Shown here: positions 1 through 10,437 of the stretch, piece by piece
Position numbering within the stretch: position 1 is the first letter of the stretch
Layout of the letters: the number at the start of each line of letters is the position of its first letter
Assembly: GCA_022457155.1 (NCBI GenBank)
Contig: JAJGOT010000039.1
Span: forward strand, 1,063,501 to 1,127,500
Reading direction: 5' to 3'
Length of the DNA: 64,000 nucleotides
DNA from: Cladopsammia gracilis
Lineage: Eukaryota > Cnidaria > Anthozoa > Scleractinia > Dendrophylliidae
Position numbers and translations under genes: made by a program
The notes under the pieces: generated by a model
The model's input: the letters and a program-made list of their open reading frames with translations, nothing else
What the model was told of the DNA's origin: nothing
Database searches by the model: none

Positions 1-263
1 GCTCATTCCTCTCAGCAACGTACCGCCTAAGAAGTATTAACTTTCGTGTTTGCCGGTATTCTGGACTCTCTTCTTTGCTCGACTTCGTTATCACAAACAA
101 CAACGATATTACGCCCAGGATTTCCTTTCTTTTCGACTTCAACACTATCTCGTTCACTTACTTCTCTAAAGTCTCCCAATAACTGTTCCAAATTCAACTC
201 AGGGGAAAAAGGTTCTTGAGAGAAAGTATTTTGCGTTAGGAAAATTTCCTCGTCACTATTCAT
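1..263 (-). pseudogene. DUF3504/Crypton-like protein, broken N-terminal part
   Basis: Reading the minus strand from the ATG at 263 gives an acidic leader (MNSDEEIFLTQN) followed by a stretch ending RIPANTKVNTS. This layout, an acidic start and then a (V/I)PxNT-type motif, resembles the N-terminal part of Crypton-derived DUF3504 tyrosine-recombinase-like proteins that are abundant in cnidarians. Right after NTS the same frame reads stop-AVRC-stop-EE-stop. The expected family pattern has Trp at each stop, so the three stops look like single G-to-A changes of TGG. The frame runs off the window edge. Family assignment is from memory of the pattern; the breaks are directly visible. Confidence 0.45.
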
Positions 264-308
264 TGCCGCTCTCACAAGTGTACTGGTCCCCCAAAAATAC
301 CAAGACAA

Positions 309-1032
309 AAACCATAGAATTCACAAATAAAATTATGTACAAGATGAAATTAAGCGATGCACCTATGTGCACCTTCTTTGAAAATTCGGAATAATCCGTT
401 GAACATCTCTTTCTTCACTGCCACTTTAGCAAAGAATTCTGGAGGTCTGTAGTTGTTTGGCTATAAAATAGCATGAACATTGCCATGCGGTTTTTGAATG
501 ACGGCGCGAAGACATAATGTGAGGTCCGTGTCGAAAAAAGAATGCATTGATCATTGTTAAACCACATCATTATCGTCGGGAAATGGATCAGTTAAGAAAA
601 ATAAAAATAAAATTATGCAATGTTATAGCTAAACTAAAATACATAGAAAGTATAGAACGATCCATTTCGTAAAAGAATGGCAGACAAAAGTTTCAAGTTG
701 AGAAGTGGCAGCCCATAAATAACAGCAATAATGAATCAGTAAATAATCTCACTCAATAACAAAACTGGTAGACTTTTGTATGATACTGGAAATTGTATTG
801 AGTGATGTGAACACATCGTAAGTAAGTTATGTCTGCAGTATAATGTAAAGTAACATACACCTGATTGAAGAAACGTTGTCATTTAAAAAAGCATAAACTA
901 TGAACGATGAGACCGAATGGGATTCTGGGTAGGCAGCATTGGCAAGCTAGTTATATTCTATTTCTTGATAATCAAGATGTTTTCTTTGTTTTAGACATTT
1001 AAGAGTATGATTTATGTATTCTGTGTTAATAT
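309..1032. other. Intergenic, no gene seen
   Basis: AT-rich sequence between the broken DUF3504-like end and the left edge of the split-repeat retrotransposon. I see no long open frame, repeat array or inverted repeat in it. Confidence 0.6.
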
Positions 1033-1157
1033 AATCGTATTTCTTGACATTGCAGCATGGCAATGTTGTACTCAATTCCCAAATGGGAATTGGAGTTAGA
1101 TATATTGCTCGTTTTCACGGGGTTCATTCATTGACGCCACCAGTTACAAGCTCGCTT
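1033..1157 (+). repeat. Split direct repeat A1
   Basis: 125 bp, matching 5330-5454 with about three mismatches. It begins AATCGTATTTCTTGAC and contains the start of the Gag frame. It marks the left end of the element. Confidence 0.85.
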
Positions 1158-1795
1158 GTTCTCTCTGCCAAATTGGATGACATAAATACGCAAATCCAGA
1201 AACGGCTAGATTTTGCTGCGAGCCAGTTCGTGAATATCGCCTAGAAAATTAAGTTGGACACTCAGTACGCATCTAAGCACAAAGGAAATGAACAGATCTA
1301 CAAATTTCAACGTAGAGTTGGTAAAATTGTCGAAGACACTCAAGAACACCTTGACAACAAAGATTTACCTCTTACTCGTTTAAAATTGGAAGACGCTATC
1401 TAACGCATTCAGGAAAGAAATCGCCGTATCAAAATGGCGTAAGGCGGCTGGCTGACGGTTTTGAATGCGTTTGCGTTGGATGTCGAAGATGATAAGAGCA
1501 TTCGTAGCGCCAACCGTAAGGTAGTTGCAGCTAAATAGAAGCGTGCTATTTGCTCTAAGCGCTATAGTGGTGTTTTTCGTCGCTCATACGACTCAAACAA
1601 GTTCGCAACTCAAGCTGGCTATTTCGACCCTCAGCTCTGTAGTTCTTCCCATAACAGATACAACCAGAACAGCTCCTGCATTTCGTGTGAAAGACAAGTC
1701 CACTGGTGGAGTGATTGTTGGACAACAAAAGCACGCGTCTTCGCTTCCAATTTTCACCTTTTCCCGGGCCAGAACCCCTCTTCAACCATTGTCTG
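1044..1795 (+). pseudogene. Gag-like protein of the split-repeat element, zinc knuckle retained
   Basis: One reading frame can be followed for about 250 codons, interrupted by four in-frame stops at 1242, 1401, 1440 and 1536. It carries a charged, helical middle section (around LDNKDLPLTRLKLEDAI) like DIRS/Ngaro Gag proteins. Near 1669-1710 it has a complete CCHC zinc knuckle, CISCERQVHWWSDC (C-x2-C-x4-H-x4-C). No frameshift is needed up to the knuckle. All four stops are TAA or TAG and could each have arisen by C-to-T change of a Gln codon. There is no ATG at the frame start, so the true start is unclear. Gag would bind and package the element RNA. Confidence 0.7.
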
Positions 1796-1799
1796 AAGT

Positions 1800-3018
1800 T
1801 CAATATCACTCTTTTGGCACCCAGAAGTCAGAGATTGATATGCAATTTATTGACGGCGCTCATCTACGAGGGGTTTCTATGTTTCAAGCTGTTTCACTAG
1901 ATGACACTGGATTAACGAACAGTACATGTATCAAAAACTGCTTCTAAGGAGGAACTTGATGTTTTATTTGAAGATAAGTACCAGTATTATTTTTCTTGGT
2001 TGATCGAGTATTATTTCCATACTTTTTTGTCGAGTATGAACAGTGTGTTGCGCCACCTATTTTCAAGAGTTGAATCAAAGCACACGTGCTATTTTGGGGC
2101 AGCATTACCAATGACCCTTGGGTTTTAGGTGTTATTTCTTATAGCATTCAATTCCTTTTCACATTGTGCCGCACCCTTGTCACCTTAGGAGTAATGCATC
2201 GGCTATTTATAACGAGGCTTTTGTTTACGAAGCCGTGGTTTATTTGCTCTCCAAGGGGTTAACAAAAATAATACTGATAATATTTTATTAATTTATATTA
2301 TAGTGCTCTGTTTAACATGTTATGATCAATGATTATGCATGTTACCTCAAGCCGCGTGTAACTTATTCATTTTCCGTTTTCTTTTACAAGGAAGGTAATA
2401 AGCGTTTTAATTTCATCTTACCCATGTTAACCTAGTTTTTATTCAAGTTAAATAATTGGTCAACTTTTCAGCATTTCCTTGGTTGGGATGCTTGTTTATT
2501 CAAATTCGACACTCAGTCAGGTTTTCACATTTTTGACGGTTACACAGTAATTTCTGGTCATTTTTGAGTTTCGAATGGGAATTCACTGGTCACAAATCCA
2601 AATTATTTTCTTTTTCCATCCTATTTTTTGGGTTGCCATTGGGTTTCCTATGTTTTTACTAAGTTTTGTTTTTTGGATTATAGCCGGATTATTCCCATAG
2701 TTATCTTTCTCGACGATGGCATTTGTTATGCGAAGGTTTTTCAGCAAGGAAAGTTGTTTTTGTTTTCCACATTCTAAGGCTAGAATGGTTTGGGATTTAC
2801 TCGAATGCGTTATTACCACACCGCAATGGAGAATTGTCGACTTGTAACGTTGCTTTATATCCTCATACTTTTCCCAGGGTCGAAGCTAGACATTACGCTT
2901 CTGTTGTTGACATATTATTTTTTTTAGATTCGCGTTCGGGCATGTTTTCGTTATTGATTTCAAGGTTTTTCCCCTAACTTCATTTAGTCGTAGAACTTCT
3001 TAGGACGATAATCTCGAT
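1800..3018 (+). other. Expected reverse transcriptase region, unreadable
   Basis: This T-rich stretch lies between Gag and RNase H, where reverse transcriptase should be. I could not find a catalytic (Y/F)xDD motif in any frame. It has either decayed or been partly deleted or replaced. Confidence 0.4.
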
Positions 3019-3510
3019 TTGAGTTCCTCAATGTTTTCGCAGGAGTGTCGCCTGGAGCTCATTTTCTTGCTTAGTCACTGTAACAAATTTAACTGTGCGT
3101 GTATCCTTAGTATTCCACACCTGCTGTTTTGGGTTTTGTTGATGCTAGTCTGTAGGCATGTGGCGGTTATCTGCTCGTTATTGATTCAGGTAAGAAACAT
3201 TTTTTCCACAAAGTTTCAGCGATGACGAGTATTGCTCTATAGTAATCAAAGTGAAATGATTTCTATTCTCCACGGTTTGCAATCCTTTCACACACATTTG
3301 TCAAAGGCCGAACTGTCAAAACTTTTACTGATAACAACATCAATGCTATTATTACCAATGCTTCATTCCCTTGCTTTACAGATTTTTCTTTTTTGCGCTT
3401 CTAATGCGGTTGAATTGGAGATCGCATGGATCCCTCGGAACGATAATCACATTGCTGACTTCATAAGCAGAATCGTGGAAAACGACGATTGGGGTGTTTT
3501 CCCCGAATTT
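3019..3510 (+). pseudogene. RNase H domain remnant of the split-repeat element
   Basis: Frame fragments read CRLELIFLLSHCNKFN near 3046-3093, then HGLQSFHTHLSKAEL near 3270, and IAWIPRNDNHIADFISRIV followed by a DDWGV near 3420-3500. These match the order and wording of the RNase H domain and its following WIPR..ADFISR..DDW segment in DIRS/Ngaro polyproteins. The fragments lie in different frames, so at least one frameshift and a deletion of the central catalytic part have occurred. Not functional. Confidence 0.6.
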
Positions 3511-3539
3511 TTTTCTTTTCATTATTTTTTTTTTTCAGG

Positions 3540-5110
3540 TCCCTTTTTAGCTTCGATAGATGCGCTGACAATACAAATCACAAGTGTGACCGTTTTCAGT
3601 CCAAGTTTTGGTGCCCTGGTTGCGAAGGCTTTGATGTTTTCAGTTTCAATTAATTTGGCGGGTGAAATCAATTGATTGGTACCTCCGGTCTATCTTGCCT
3701 CTAAGGTTCTCTTACATTTGTATTGTTGTATGGCAAAAGGGAACGCGTGTAGTGCTGAAATGGCCCTGGTCACCTTTTTGGCAATTTATTTTCCCTTATC
3801 GTCAACCATGTCCCTTTGTAGTCGACGTTTCTCGAATTTTAGATTCCTAGGGGTATTTTTGTAATCGTTTTTGTTGCCAACTCTACTTTTGACCCCACGG
3901 ATTTCACATTTTCAGTGTTAGTTATCCGCTTGGACACTTCCTTGGCTTGATTAGCCTACTTGCCCACAGTATGGCAGGTTTTAATATTGTGTTCCTTTAT
4001 TGGGGTTTATTTTTTGTTACGGATTTTCCGTTATTGATATGTCCACAGTATGACATGTTTACATTGTGTTTACAAGGCGCTAGTTTTACTAGTCTGACGT
4101 TTTCTTTCGGCTCAATTAGCCGACTTGCCCACAGTATGGCAGTTTGGCAGTTTGGCAGTTTGGCAGTATGGCAGTATGACATCAGTATTCCTCCTGCAAT
4201 GTTATGCATATATTTATTTATTTATGCAAGTCCGTTACTGCATTTTTTCCCTCGCGAAAATCAGTATATAGATTATTGCATTTGCATAATTTCGCATATT
4301 AATGTGCGTTTGTTTTCATTCCTTTCTTGAGTTTTTCCAGGTCAGGATGATGGTCCACAGCAAACATTTTCGGATATCAGGGATCCCCATCTAAGGAGTA
4401 TGGATAATCTGGTCCATCGGTCGTTACATAATTCCAGGGTCTCGTCGCCTAAGTCTCGTGCCTACACTTTACAAAAGTTGAAAAAGTGGGTTGCGTTGTT
4501 CGGAGAAGTACCATTTTTCCCTGCATGGGATAGCCATTTTCCTGGTTAGATGATGCCTGCCGATCTGCTTCCGAAGGTCTCAAAAGGATCAGGGTTCCCG
4601 TCGCAGCTGACGATTTGAAGATTCTAGTTGCTCAAGTTGGACATGAACTGATGCTTCTCTTTTAGACTTGAGGGATGTTGCAATGGAGTATTGGTTTTTG
4701 CTGCTTTCCTTCGCTTCAATGATTTTGTGAAATTTCTCGATTGTTATTTTTCTCTCTATGTTCCTCAAAGCAAACCTGTTCAGTCTGGAAAAGGAAATGC
4801 TATTATTGTGGCACAATCGGGGTGATCAACCTGTCCTAATCGATTTCTTGTTAGATCTAAGGCGAAGTGTCATCGATGAGCATCGAGACGGTCTTATTTA
4901 CCTTAAGATGCAGTACCATAAATTCATAATTTTTCAATGCAGATCGGACTTTTGTAAACCCGTTACAGAGAAGTTATTTTGTCCACACCAAAATTAGCTG
5001 GAGTTGACACTACTTACATCAATATACACAGCTTTTTTTGCTTAGGGGGCGCTTATGCAGCTGGTAATGTGGCTGACTGTAACATTACGTATCTAGTGCT
5101 TGGTCTTCCG
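3540..5110 (+). pseudogene. Tyrosine recombinase remnant of the split-repeat element
   Basis: Just after the RNase H part, fragments in changing frames read SKFWCPGCEGFDVFSFN, then AGEIN and LVPPVYLASKVLLHLYC (3594-3750), the typical linker before the recombinase. From 4390 comes a recombinase-like N-terminal segment (LQKLKKWVALFGEVPFFPAW, then SEGLKRIRVPVAADDLK near 4570-4618). A degenerate C-terminal box near 5020-5085 reads HSFFCLGGAYAAGNVAD where the family has HSLRxGGAT, so the box II Arg is lost. A repeat expansion at 3950-4180 interrupts the middle. The enzyme would have joined the circular DNA copy to the genome; this copy cannot. Confidence 0.55.
3950..4180 (+). repeat. Duplicated segment and short CAGTTTGG-type tandem repeat
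   Basis: The phrase CTTGCCCACAGTATGGCAG occurs at about 3959 and again at about 4122. The second copy expands into several units of an 8 bp repeat (GGCAGTTT / GGCAGTAT). It sits inside the recombinase region of the dead element and helps explain the frame loss there. Confidence 0.7.
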
Positions 5111-5239
5111 GTCAGTTCAAAAGACTTAGTTCTGTAGGTGTAATTTTTAAAAAATTAAGTTGGTTTGTTTTCTTTATTTAGGATTTAATTTTAGTTGTTC
5201 TTTTCCTTTCCCTCACATTCGCTTTGTAGTTTTGAGCTT

Positions 5240-5332
5240 GGCTGGTCGGCCTCTCCCTATTTTAGTTGTGCTTATTTAGCATGTCATAGACATGTATTCT
5301 ATTCGGCTGAACGTAGTGAAAGAGAATAGAAT
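5240..5332 (+). repeat. Split direct repeat B1
   Basis: 93 bp, identical or nearly so to 5825-5917. It begins GGCTGGTCGGCCTCTCCC and ends GAGAATAGAAT, directly joined to A2. Confidence 0.85.
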
Positions 5333-5454
5333 CGTATTTCTTGACATTGCAGCATGGCAATGTTGTACTCAATTCCCAAATGGGAATTGGAGTTAGATAT
5401 ATTGCTCGTTTTCACGAAGTTCATTCATTGACGCCACCAGTTACAAGCTCACTT
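5330..5454 (+). repeat. Split direct repeat A2
   Basis: 125 bp, a near copy of A1 at the left end. Its first three bases (AAT) overlap the last three of B1, as expected for a recombinase crossover core. Confidence 0.85.
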
Positions 5455-5824
5455 CCCACCCGCCCCCCGCTACCATTATAATTATTTTCAAGCAATCAAT
5501 CAGTCAATCAATCAGTAAATTTTTATATCTTTATGTAGCTCTTCCTTAACCTCCAGGGAAGTTATTCGACTAACACGCACTTGGGTTGGAGAACATGTTT
5601 CCGGGCATCGTCCGGTTTTTCGCGTCCGGCGTGTAGTCGCTTTAGCTACTATATTTACCAATAAAATAAAAAATAAATAAATGTTAAGCCACGTAGCACT
5701 AGTGATACAAACAAGGAATCAGAGAATTAACCCTGTGTGTAAATTATGTTGTTATTGTTTTACGCAGTGTTTATGATACTTATAGTAAAATGAAAAATTG
5801 TATGAAATCAAATAAAGCTTGTAC

Positions 5825-5917
5825 GGCTGGTCGGCCTCTCCCTATTTTAGTTGTGCTTATTTAGCATGTCATAGACATGTATTCTATTCGGCTGAACGTA
5901 GTGAAAGAGAATAGAAT
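5825..5917 (+). repeat. Split direct repeat B2, right end of element
   Basis: 93 bp copy of B1. The next bases (GTATATTC) differ from those after B1, which fixes the right boundary of the element at 5917. Confidence 0.85.
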
Positions 5918-6259
5918 GTATATTCTGTCACAGACGAAGATAAAATTTTCCAACTTCCCAGTAAGCCTTTGGGTCGCATCGTTCATGGTTTATGCCTTTC
6001 ACCCGACAACGTTTCTTCAATTTGGTGTATATACATCAGGGCTATACAAAACTATAACTAAATTATTGTATGATATTGAGAAACCGTGTATGGCAGATGC
6101 GTCTTTTTCTGTACGTAAGTACCGTAGTGTATACATAGTGTAAAGAAGTAATGATATATGTATTCATCAATAAATAATTAAAAAATATATTTCAGTTGAT
6201 TATTTATTATAGCATGTAATTTTGATTAATGACATTCCTTGCATTCCTTACATCCCTAG

Positions 6260-8304
6260 AGCCAGTAAAATTCCTTATTTATCTCAATGGCGAAGCTCTC
6301 AAAACAACTAAGAGGCGATTCCTGGGATTCTCCGCCAGTGAACTCGCAAATGGATTGGCTCAGATAGCCGTCAACGACAGCAACAAGAAACTGGTACCTT
6401 TATATTTTAAATTTAATTTGTGTTTATTCGTTGTAGCGGCAGCAAACCAATCAAATACTATTGTTGTAGAGTACGTATTTAAAACTAAATAGTATTGAAA
6501 ACAATATGTTTTCCGGTTATTCATAACAGATTGGTACAAATGGTGCAATTCCCATTCTTGTTCAAATGATAACAACTGCTAAAGATGATGAGGAGAGAGA
6601 AAGTGCTGCTCTGGCTCTCTGGAACTTGGCATTTGACAGCAAGAACAAGGAGATCATTTCCAAACAGTCAGGCGCTGTGTCTGCTTTGAAGGAACTCAAA
6701 GAGAGTAAGAACAAACAAGTAAAGCAAGCTGCTAGTGGGGCATTGTGGGAGATTGAAGGCAAGCAAGCTTATGCAGCTGAGAAGAAAAAAGGTAATGGAA
6801 ATGAATACGTTATTGGGTTTGTGTACTAGAAAGCGTGTCTCTGATATGTCTGATATATGTTCTTTTACACTTCATGCATCTAAAGAATCGAAATGCATCA
6901 ACAGCAGCGAACCAATGGCTACAAAAAGAGACACGTAAACAATCGACCTCATCGCCTGATGAAGACTAGCAGTAATGGCAGTCAAAACGTCGCGATCAAC
7001 ACCTCAAATAGTGACGACTCCATCATGAGACAAATGAATAAACGTTCATTTACATTTAATTCAATACAACTGCCACCTACAGTGCTTTTTAATTAGGGAA
7101 CCATGCACTGTTAATGGCTTGTTATTTCTCTCAGCGGCGGCCAGCGCTTCGGCTTCTAAAACAGCCAAGCCGACCAGTAACCATGTGATGATCAGCTACC
7201 AATGGGATGTGCAGAGTACCCTGGTTGAAGTGAAGAACAAGCTGCAGGCAGCAGGATACAGTGTATGGATGGACTTGGAACAGATGGGAGGATCAACCCT
7301 GGAGGCCATGGCTAATGCTGTAGAGAATTCAGCTGTTGTGCTCCTGTGTGTCTCTCAGAAATATAAAGAGAGTGCTAATTGTAGATCAGGTAGGAGGGGA
7401 ATTATGCCGTGTGTTCAGTCATTTTCTTGTAGTTTTCAGGGATGAGATGATTGTCTTTTGTACAATATTGTAGAGGCTGAATATGCGTTCACACTACATA
7501 AAGACATCGTGCCTCTGATGATGGAGCCAAACTACCGAGCTGATGGATGGCTGGGGATGATCATGGGCTCTAAGCTGTGGATAGACTTCTCCAGTGGACA
7601 AAAGATCAGTGACAGTATTGAGAAGTTAAAGAAAGAGCTTGGAATGAGAGGCAAGGGGGAAAGCGCGGTGAAGAAAGGTGATAAGTGAAAGTAAAACACA
7701 TGTTAGATTGCTGTGAACAGAACTGACGTGTGTCCAACTGAACGTTAGTGTTGACATTTCCGACATTTCATTGACGACGTTTTGCAATTCATTTTATCTG
7801 TAGTCAGTAAAGATGTCGTGGATGCAGCGCCCCCTCGTAAGAAAGTTGATGTTAGCAAATGGACCGTAGATGACGTTACAAAATGGTTGGAGAAAATTGG
7901 GCTTGGGTGAGATGAAGATTCCTTTTCACATACAGTCGTTTGATATATTTAAAATCATCATATATGCCGTGAAATTCGCATGACTTGATGATGTAGCGAC
8001 TACAAATATGTTTTTTGTTCTTCTTTTTTTACAGCGAAAGTTCCAAAGGAATGCAGAAATTAACAGGGAAAAAGCTGCAACAACTAGCCAAATTAAGAAC
8101 TGAGGTTATATATTTTTTTAATTTTTAATTTGTGAAGTTCATTATAATCATAATGTCACCATCATCATTAATATTGTTTGTTTGTTTTCCTATTATTTGT
8201 AGAGCGCGGATTTCTTTTACGCCACAGTCAGGGAGGACTTGGGATTTTCAAGCAGGCTTGATGTCTTGACCTTCGCCGATGAGCTACAGGAGCTTGTAGG
8301 CTAG
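6260..8304 (+). CDS. ARM repeat - TIR - SAM protein, seven exons, 5' end missing
   Basis: Exons 6260-6393, 6530-6791, 7135-7389, 7474-7677, 7804-7906, 8035-8104 and 8203-8304 all have GT/AG borders and join without breaking frame (375 residues to a TAG stop). Residues about 1-130 are armadillo-type helices (EERESAALALWNLAFDS, VKQAASGALWEIEG). Residues about 145-270 are a TIR domain (HVMISYQWD, GYSVWMDLEQMGG, VVLLCVSQKYKESANC, then EAEYAF). Residues about 300-375 are a SAM domain (WTVDDVTKWLEKIGLG to the end). The Glu after ANCRS sits where TIR NADases carry the catalytic Glu; its codon is split by the phase-1 intron 7390-7473. SARM1 has ARM-SAM-SAM-TIR order, so this is a different architecture. 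A role as an NAD-cleaving or signalling immune protein is inference. No first exon is visible between 5918 and 6229; it may lie upstream of the retrotransposon or be lost. Confidence 0.8.
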
Positions 8305-9217
8305 AAGCTGAGAATAAGTTTTGAACATGCAGCACCAGTTATTCACTTTCCAAATATTCAACCATTAAACTGATCATAAGCCTCGAAGGATACGAAGTGC
8401 TTTTTTCATTTTCGCTGATAAGGAACATAGAAACATTATGATAGGACGGATAGCACAATTGATGAAACAAAAAAAAAATAAACAAAAAAAACATAGAAAA
8501 TACTCGACCCATTTTGCATTTGTACTTAACCTGGGTGACGGAGGTTTTTCTCGCGCTTTCATCTCTCTCATATTACACGCCTCTTATGTCTCCACTATTT
8601 TCGCCGAGAGAAAAGCCTCTGCAGTTCAAGAACGCGATTCCTTTCATAGCGCCGAGCCAATAACAATTCCGCTTATGCGAAAACATCCAGAATCTGATGT
8701 TTTGCTGATTGGCTCCTAATAATCCCTATGGGGTTTTTGATCTATCAAGCGCCGCGATTGGGCGACTAAAATAACTCACGCGTGATCGCTACATGCGTGG
8801 TTTCCAGGTGTCTAACATTTGAATCCAGTGGTACAAATGTCATGTTTACTGTTTGATAAATTTATAGCAACAATAGGTTTTTGCTAGACATAGAAAAAAA
8901 GATGATATAAGAACAACTATTTGCCTGGCTATCTGAGAAGAAATTTGACGGGATCGAGAATTTTATTCGTCAGAATGACGTCTTTCGGTATCAAATATTT
9001 TAGAACCTATCTTGTCGTATTTAATTCTCTTCGTTTTTTTGCACGTTAATCGGGGCTGTGGTGTCAACAAACTCCTATAAACAAATAGCGGATCCACCCT
9101 ACATCATTCCTCATTCCACCTAGCCATTGTGGGATTATGAGCAGATTTCCCGGTAATCGGCAGTTGAACTATTCTCTCAATTAATCTTGTGGTCTCATAT
9201 TTGTGTGTTACATAACT
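8305..9217. other. Intergenic, likely 3' end of the TIR gene and spacer
   Basis: It follows the stop of the ARM-TIR-SAM gene and presumably begins with its 3' UTR; an AATAAA-type signal is not obvious. A small plus-strand frame near 8438-8719 has no recognisable features. Confidence 0.4.
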
Positions 9218-9820
9218 ACAGTTGAACCTTTCCACAACTGCCACCTTGGGGACAGAGGTACTACCATACGGTGGTCGTTGTAGAGACGTGGCCGTTATGG
9301 GGAGGTAGGGGTGTAATATGAGAACATTTTTTTCTTTTTTTTTTGGGGGGGGGGGGGGGTGGGGTGGGGGCGGTACAACAATTTATTTCAGTAAAAATGC
9401 TTATTAGATACGTATTACAACCATTGAAATGAAGCTGTCAAGTGCTGCCTGCTTGAGCGAGCTTTCACGCATTTTACTTAACAAAGCGGTTACTTTTCTT
9501 CCGGCTTGGACGAGTTCTTCGTTCCCATTAAACTCGGCAAACGAAGCTAGTGCTTCTTCCACGACTGTAACTTTGATTTTAAGTAAAGAAGGGTCAAAAT
9601 CACGCCTAAAACACGTGTCACAATTAACAAGATACTGTACAGCTCGACGAAAGGCAGTACAAATTATGTTTCGTGACCTTTTATTACTGTACGCCAAAAC
9701 ACCGTTCGTCAGTTGTTGATTAATTGGCCGTTGTGGATATGTTTTTTTTTTGGCAGCTGGGACGCGCTTTAGTGGCCGTTGCCAATGTAAAGGCAACGAG
9801 GTGGCCGTTGCAGAAAGGTT
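9218..9820 (-). mobile_element. Short pogo/Tigger-like element remnant
   Basis: The left end reads ACAGTTGAACCTTTCCACAA followed by CTGCCACC (9218-9245). An inverted, imperfect match ends the element at about 9800-9820. Between them, a minus-strand frame (about 9407-9700) ends in a segment like SLKQAALDSFIS, similar to the KQTTLDSFF tail of pogo-type transposases. The DDE catalytic core is absent. The TIR sequence and the tail are the evidence; the superfamily call is moderate. The phrase GTGGCCGTTG recurs inside and just outside the right end, and the right TIR lacks its outer bases. Confidence 0.5.
9344..9372 (+). repeat. Poly-G tract
   Basis: A run of G broken by single T residues, inside the pogo-like remnant. 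It could form a G-quadruplex. Confidence 0.8.
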
Positions 9821-9929
9821 ATTATAAAACAAGAGTGAATGTATGGACTAACCGTCGGGACGAAAAAAAGTGGCCGTTGTCACGGGCGTAGCCAGGACTT
9901 TTTCAGAGTTTCTAAACACCGACCACCTG

Positions 9930-10040
9930 ATTTTGTGAACGGGTCATTGTGCAGTCTATTTGCGCTGGCTTTCTTGCTGGCGACATTTAGATCGTTACAC
10001 CGTGCTGATGAGTTGCAATAACAGCGAAACAGCTGTCTAC
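9930..10040 (+). repeat. Diverged copy of the 62.5 kb foldback arm
   Basis: This matches 62505-62600 with scattered differences; both contain CCGTGCTGATGAGTTGCAAT. It is a solitary arm here, with no inverted partner seen nearby. Confidence 0.65.
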
Positions 10041-10437
10041 GGGCAACGCAATATTGTTCATTACGCTACGCGTATTCCGCACGGGTTAAAAACTAAGACT
10101 ACGCTACATTCACTACACATTCAGTAGCCGACACTTCAAATCGATCGCTAAGCAAATTGCAAATTATATAAAACACAAAACTTGCCGGAACAAAAATCCC
10201 ACAGGAATGAGCGGCGAACACAACATCAAACGGTCCTATCCATCCATGAACGCCTTGCATTGTCTTGAAAACTTGCAATTGTACGCTGTGCCACAGAAAG
10301 AAACCCTTAGAAAAGTTGAACTATAGACTATTTCTCGCACCACATCCTTGCAAGAAACGGGAGCTCCATCACCACCTTCACAACATAAACACCTCGAATG
10401 GTCATAAAACACTTTCTTACTCTCTAAGAGAGCAATC

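Larger units (their letters stand above)
1033..5917 (+). mobile_element. PAT/Ngaro-type tyrosine-recombinase retrotransposon with split direct repeats, decayed
   Basis: Two pairs of direct repeats have the arrangement A1 (1033-1157), internal region, B1 (5240-5332), A2 (5330-5454), B2 (5825-5917). B1 runs straight into A2 sharing only AAT, and the same AAT lies at the start of A1 and the end of B2. This is the split-direct-repeat structure known for PAT and Ngaro elements of the DIRS order, which use a tyrosine recombinase and make no target duplication. Inside, in the expected order on the plus strand, are remnants of Gag with a zinc knuckle, RNase H, and a tyrosine recombinase. All are broken by stops and frameshifts, so the copy is dead. 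The stretch 1800-3018 should hold reverse transcriptase but is too decayed to read. Confidence 0.8.

Noticed and set aside
6260..8304. SARM1 orthologue
   Set aside because: Domain order is ARM-TIR-SAM with one SAM after the TIR, unlike SARM1; only the domain types are shared.
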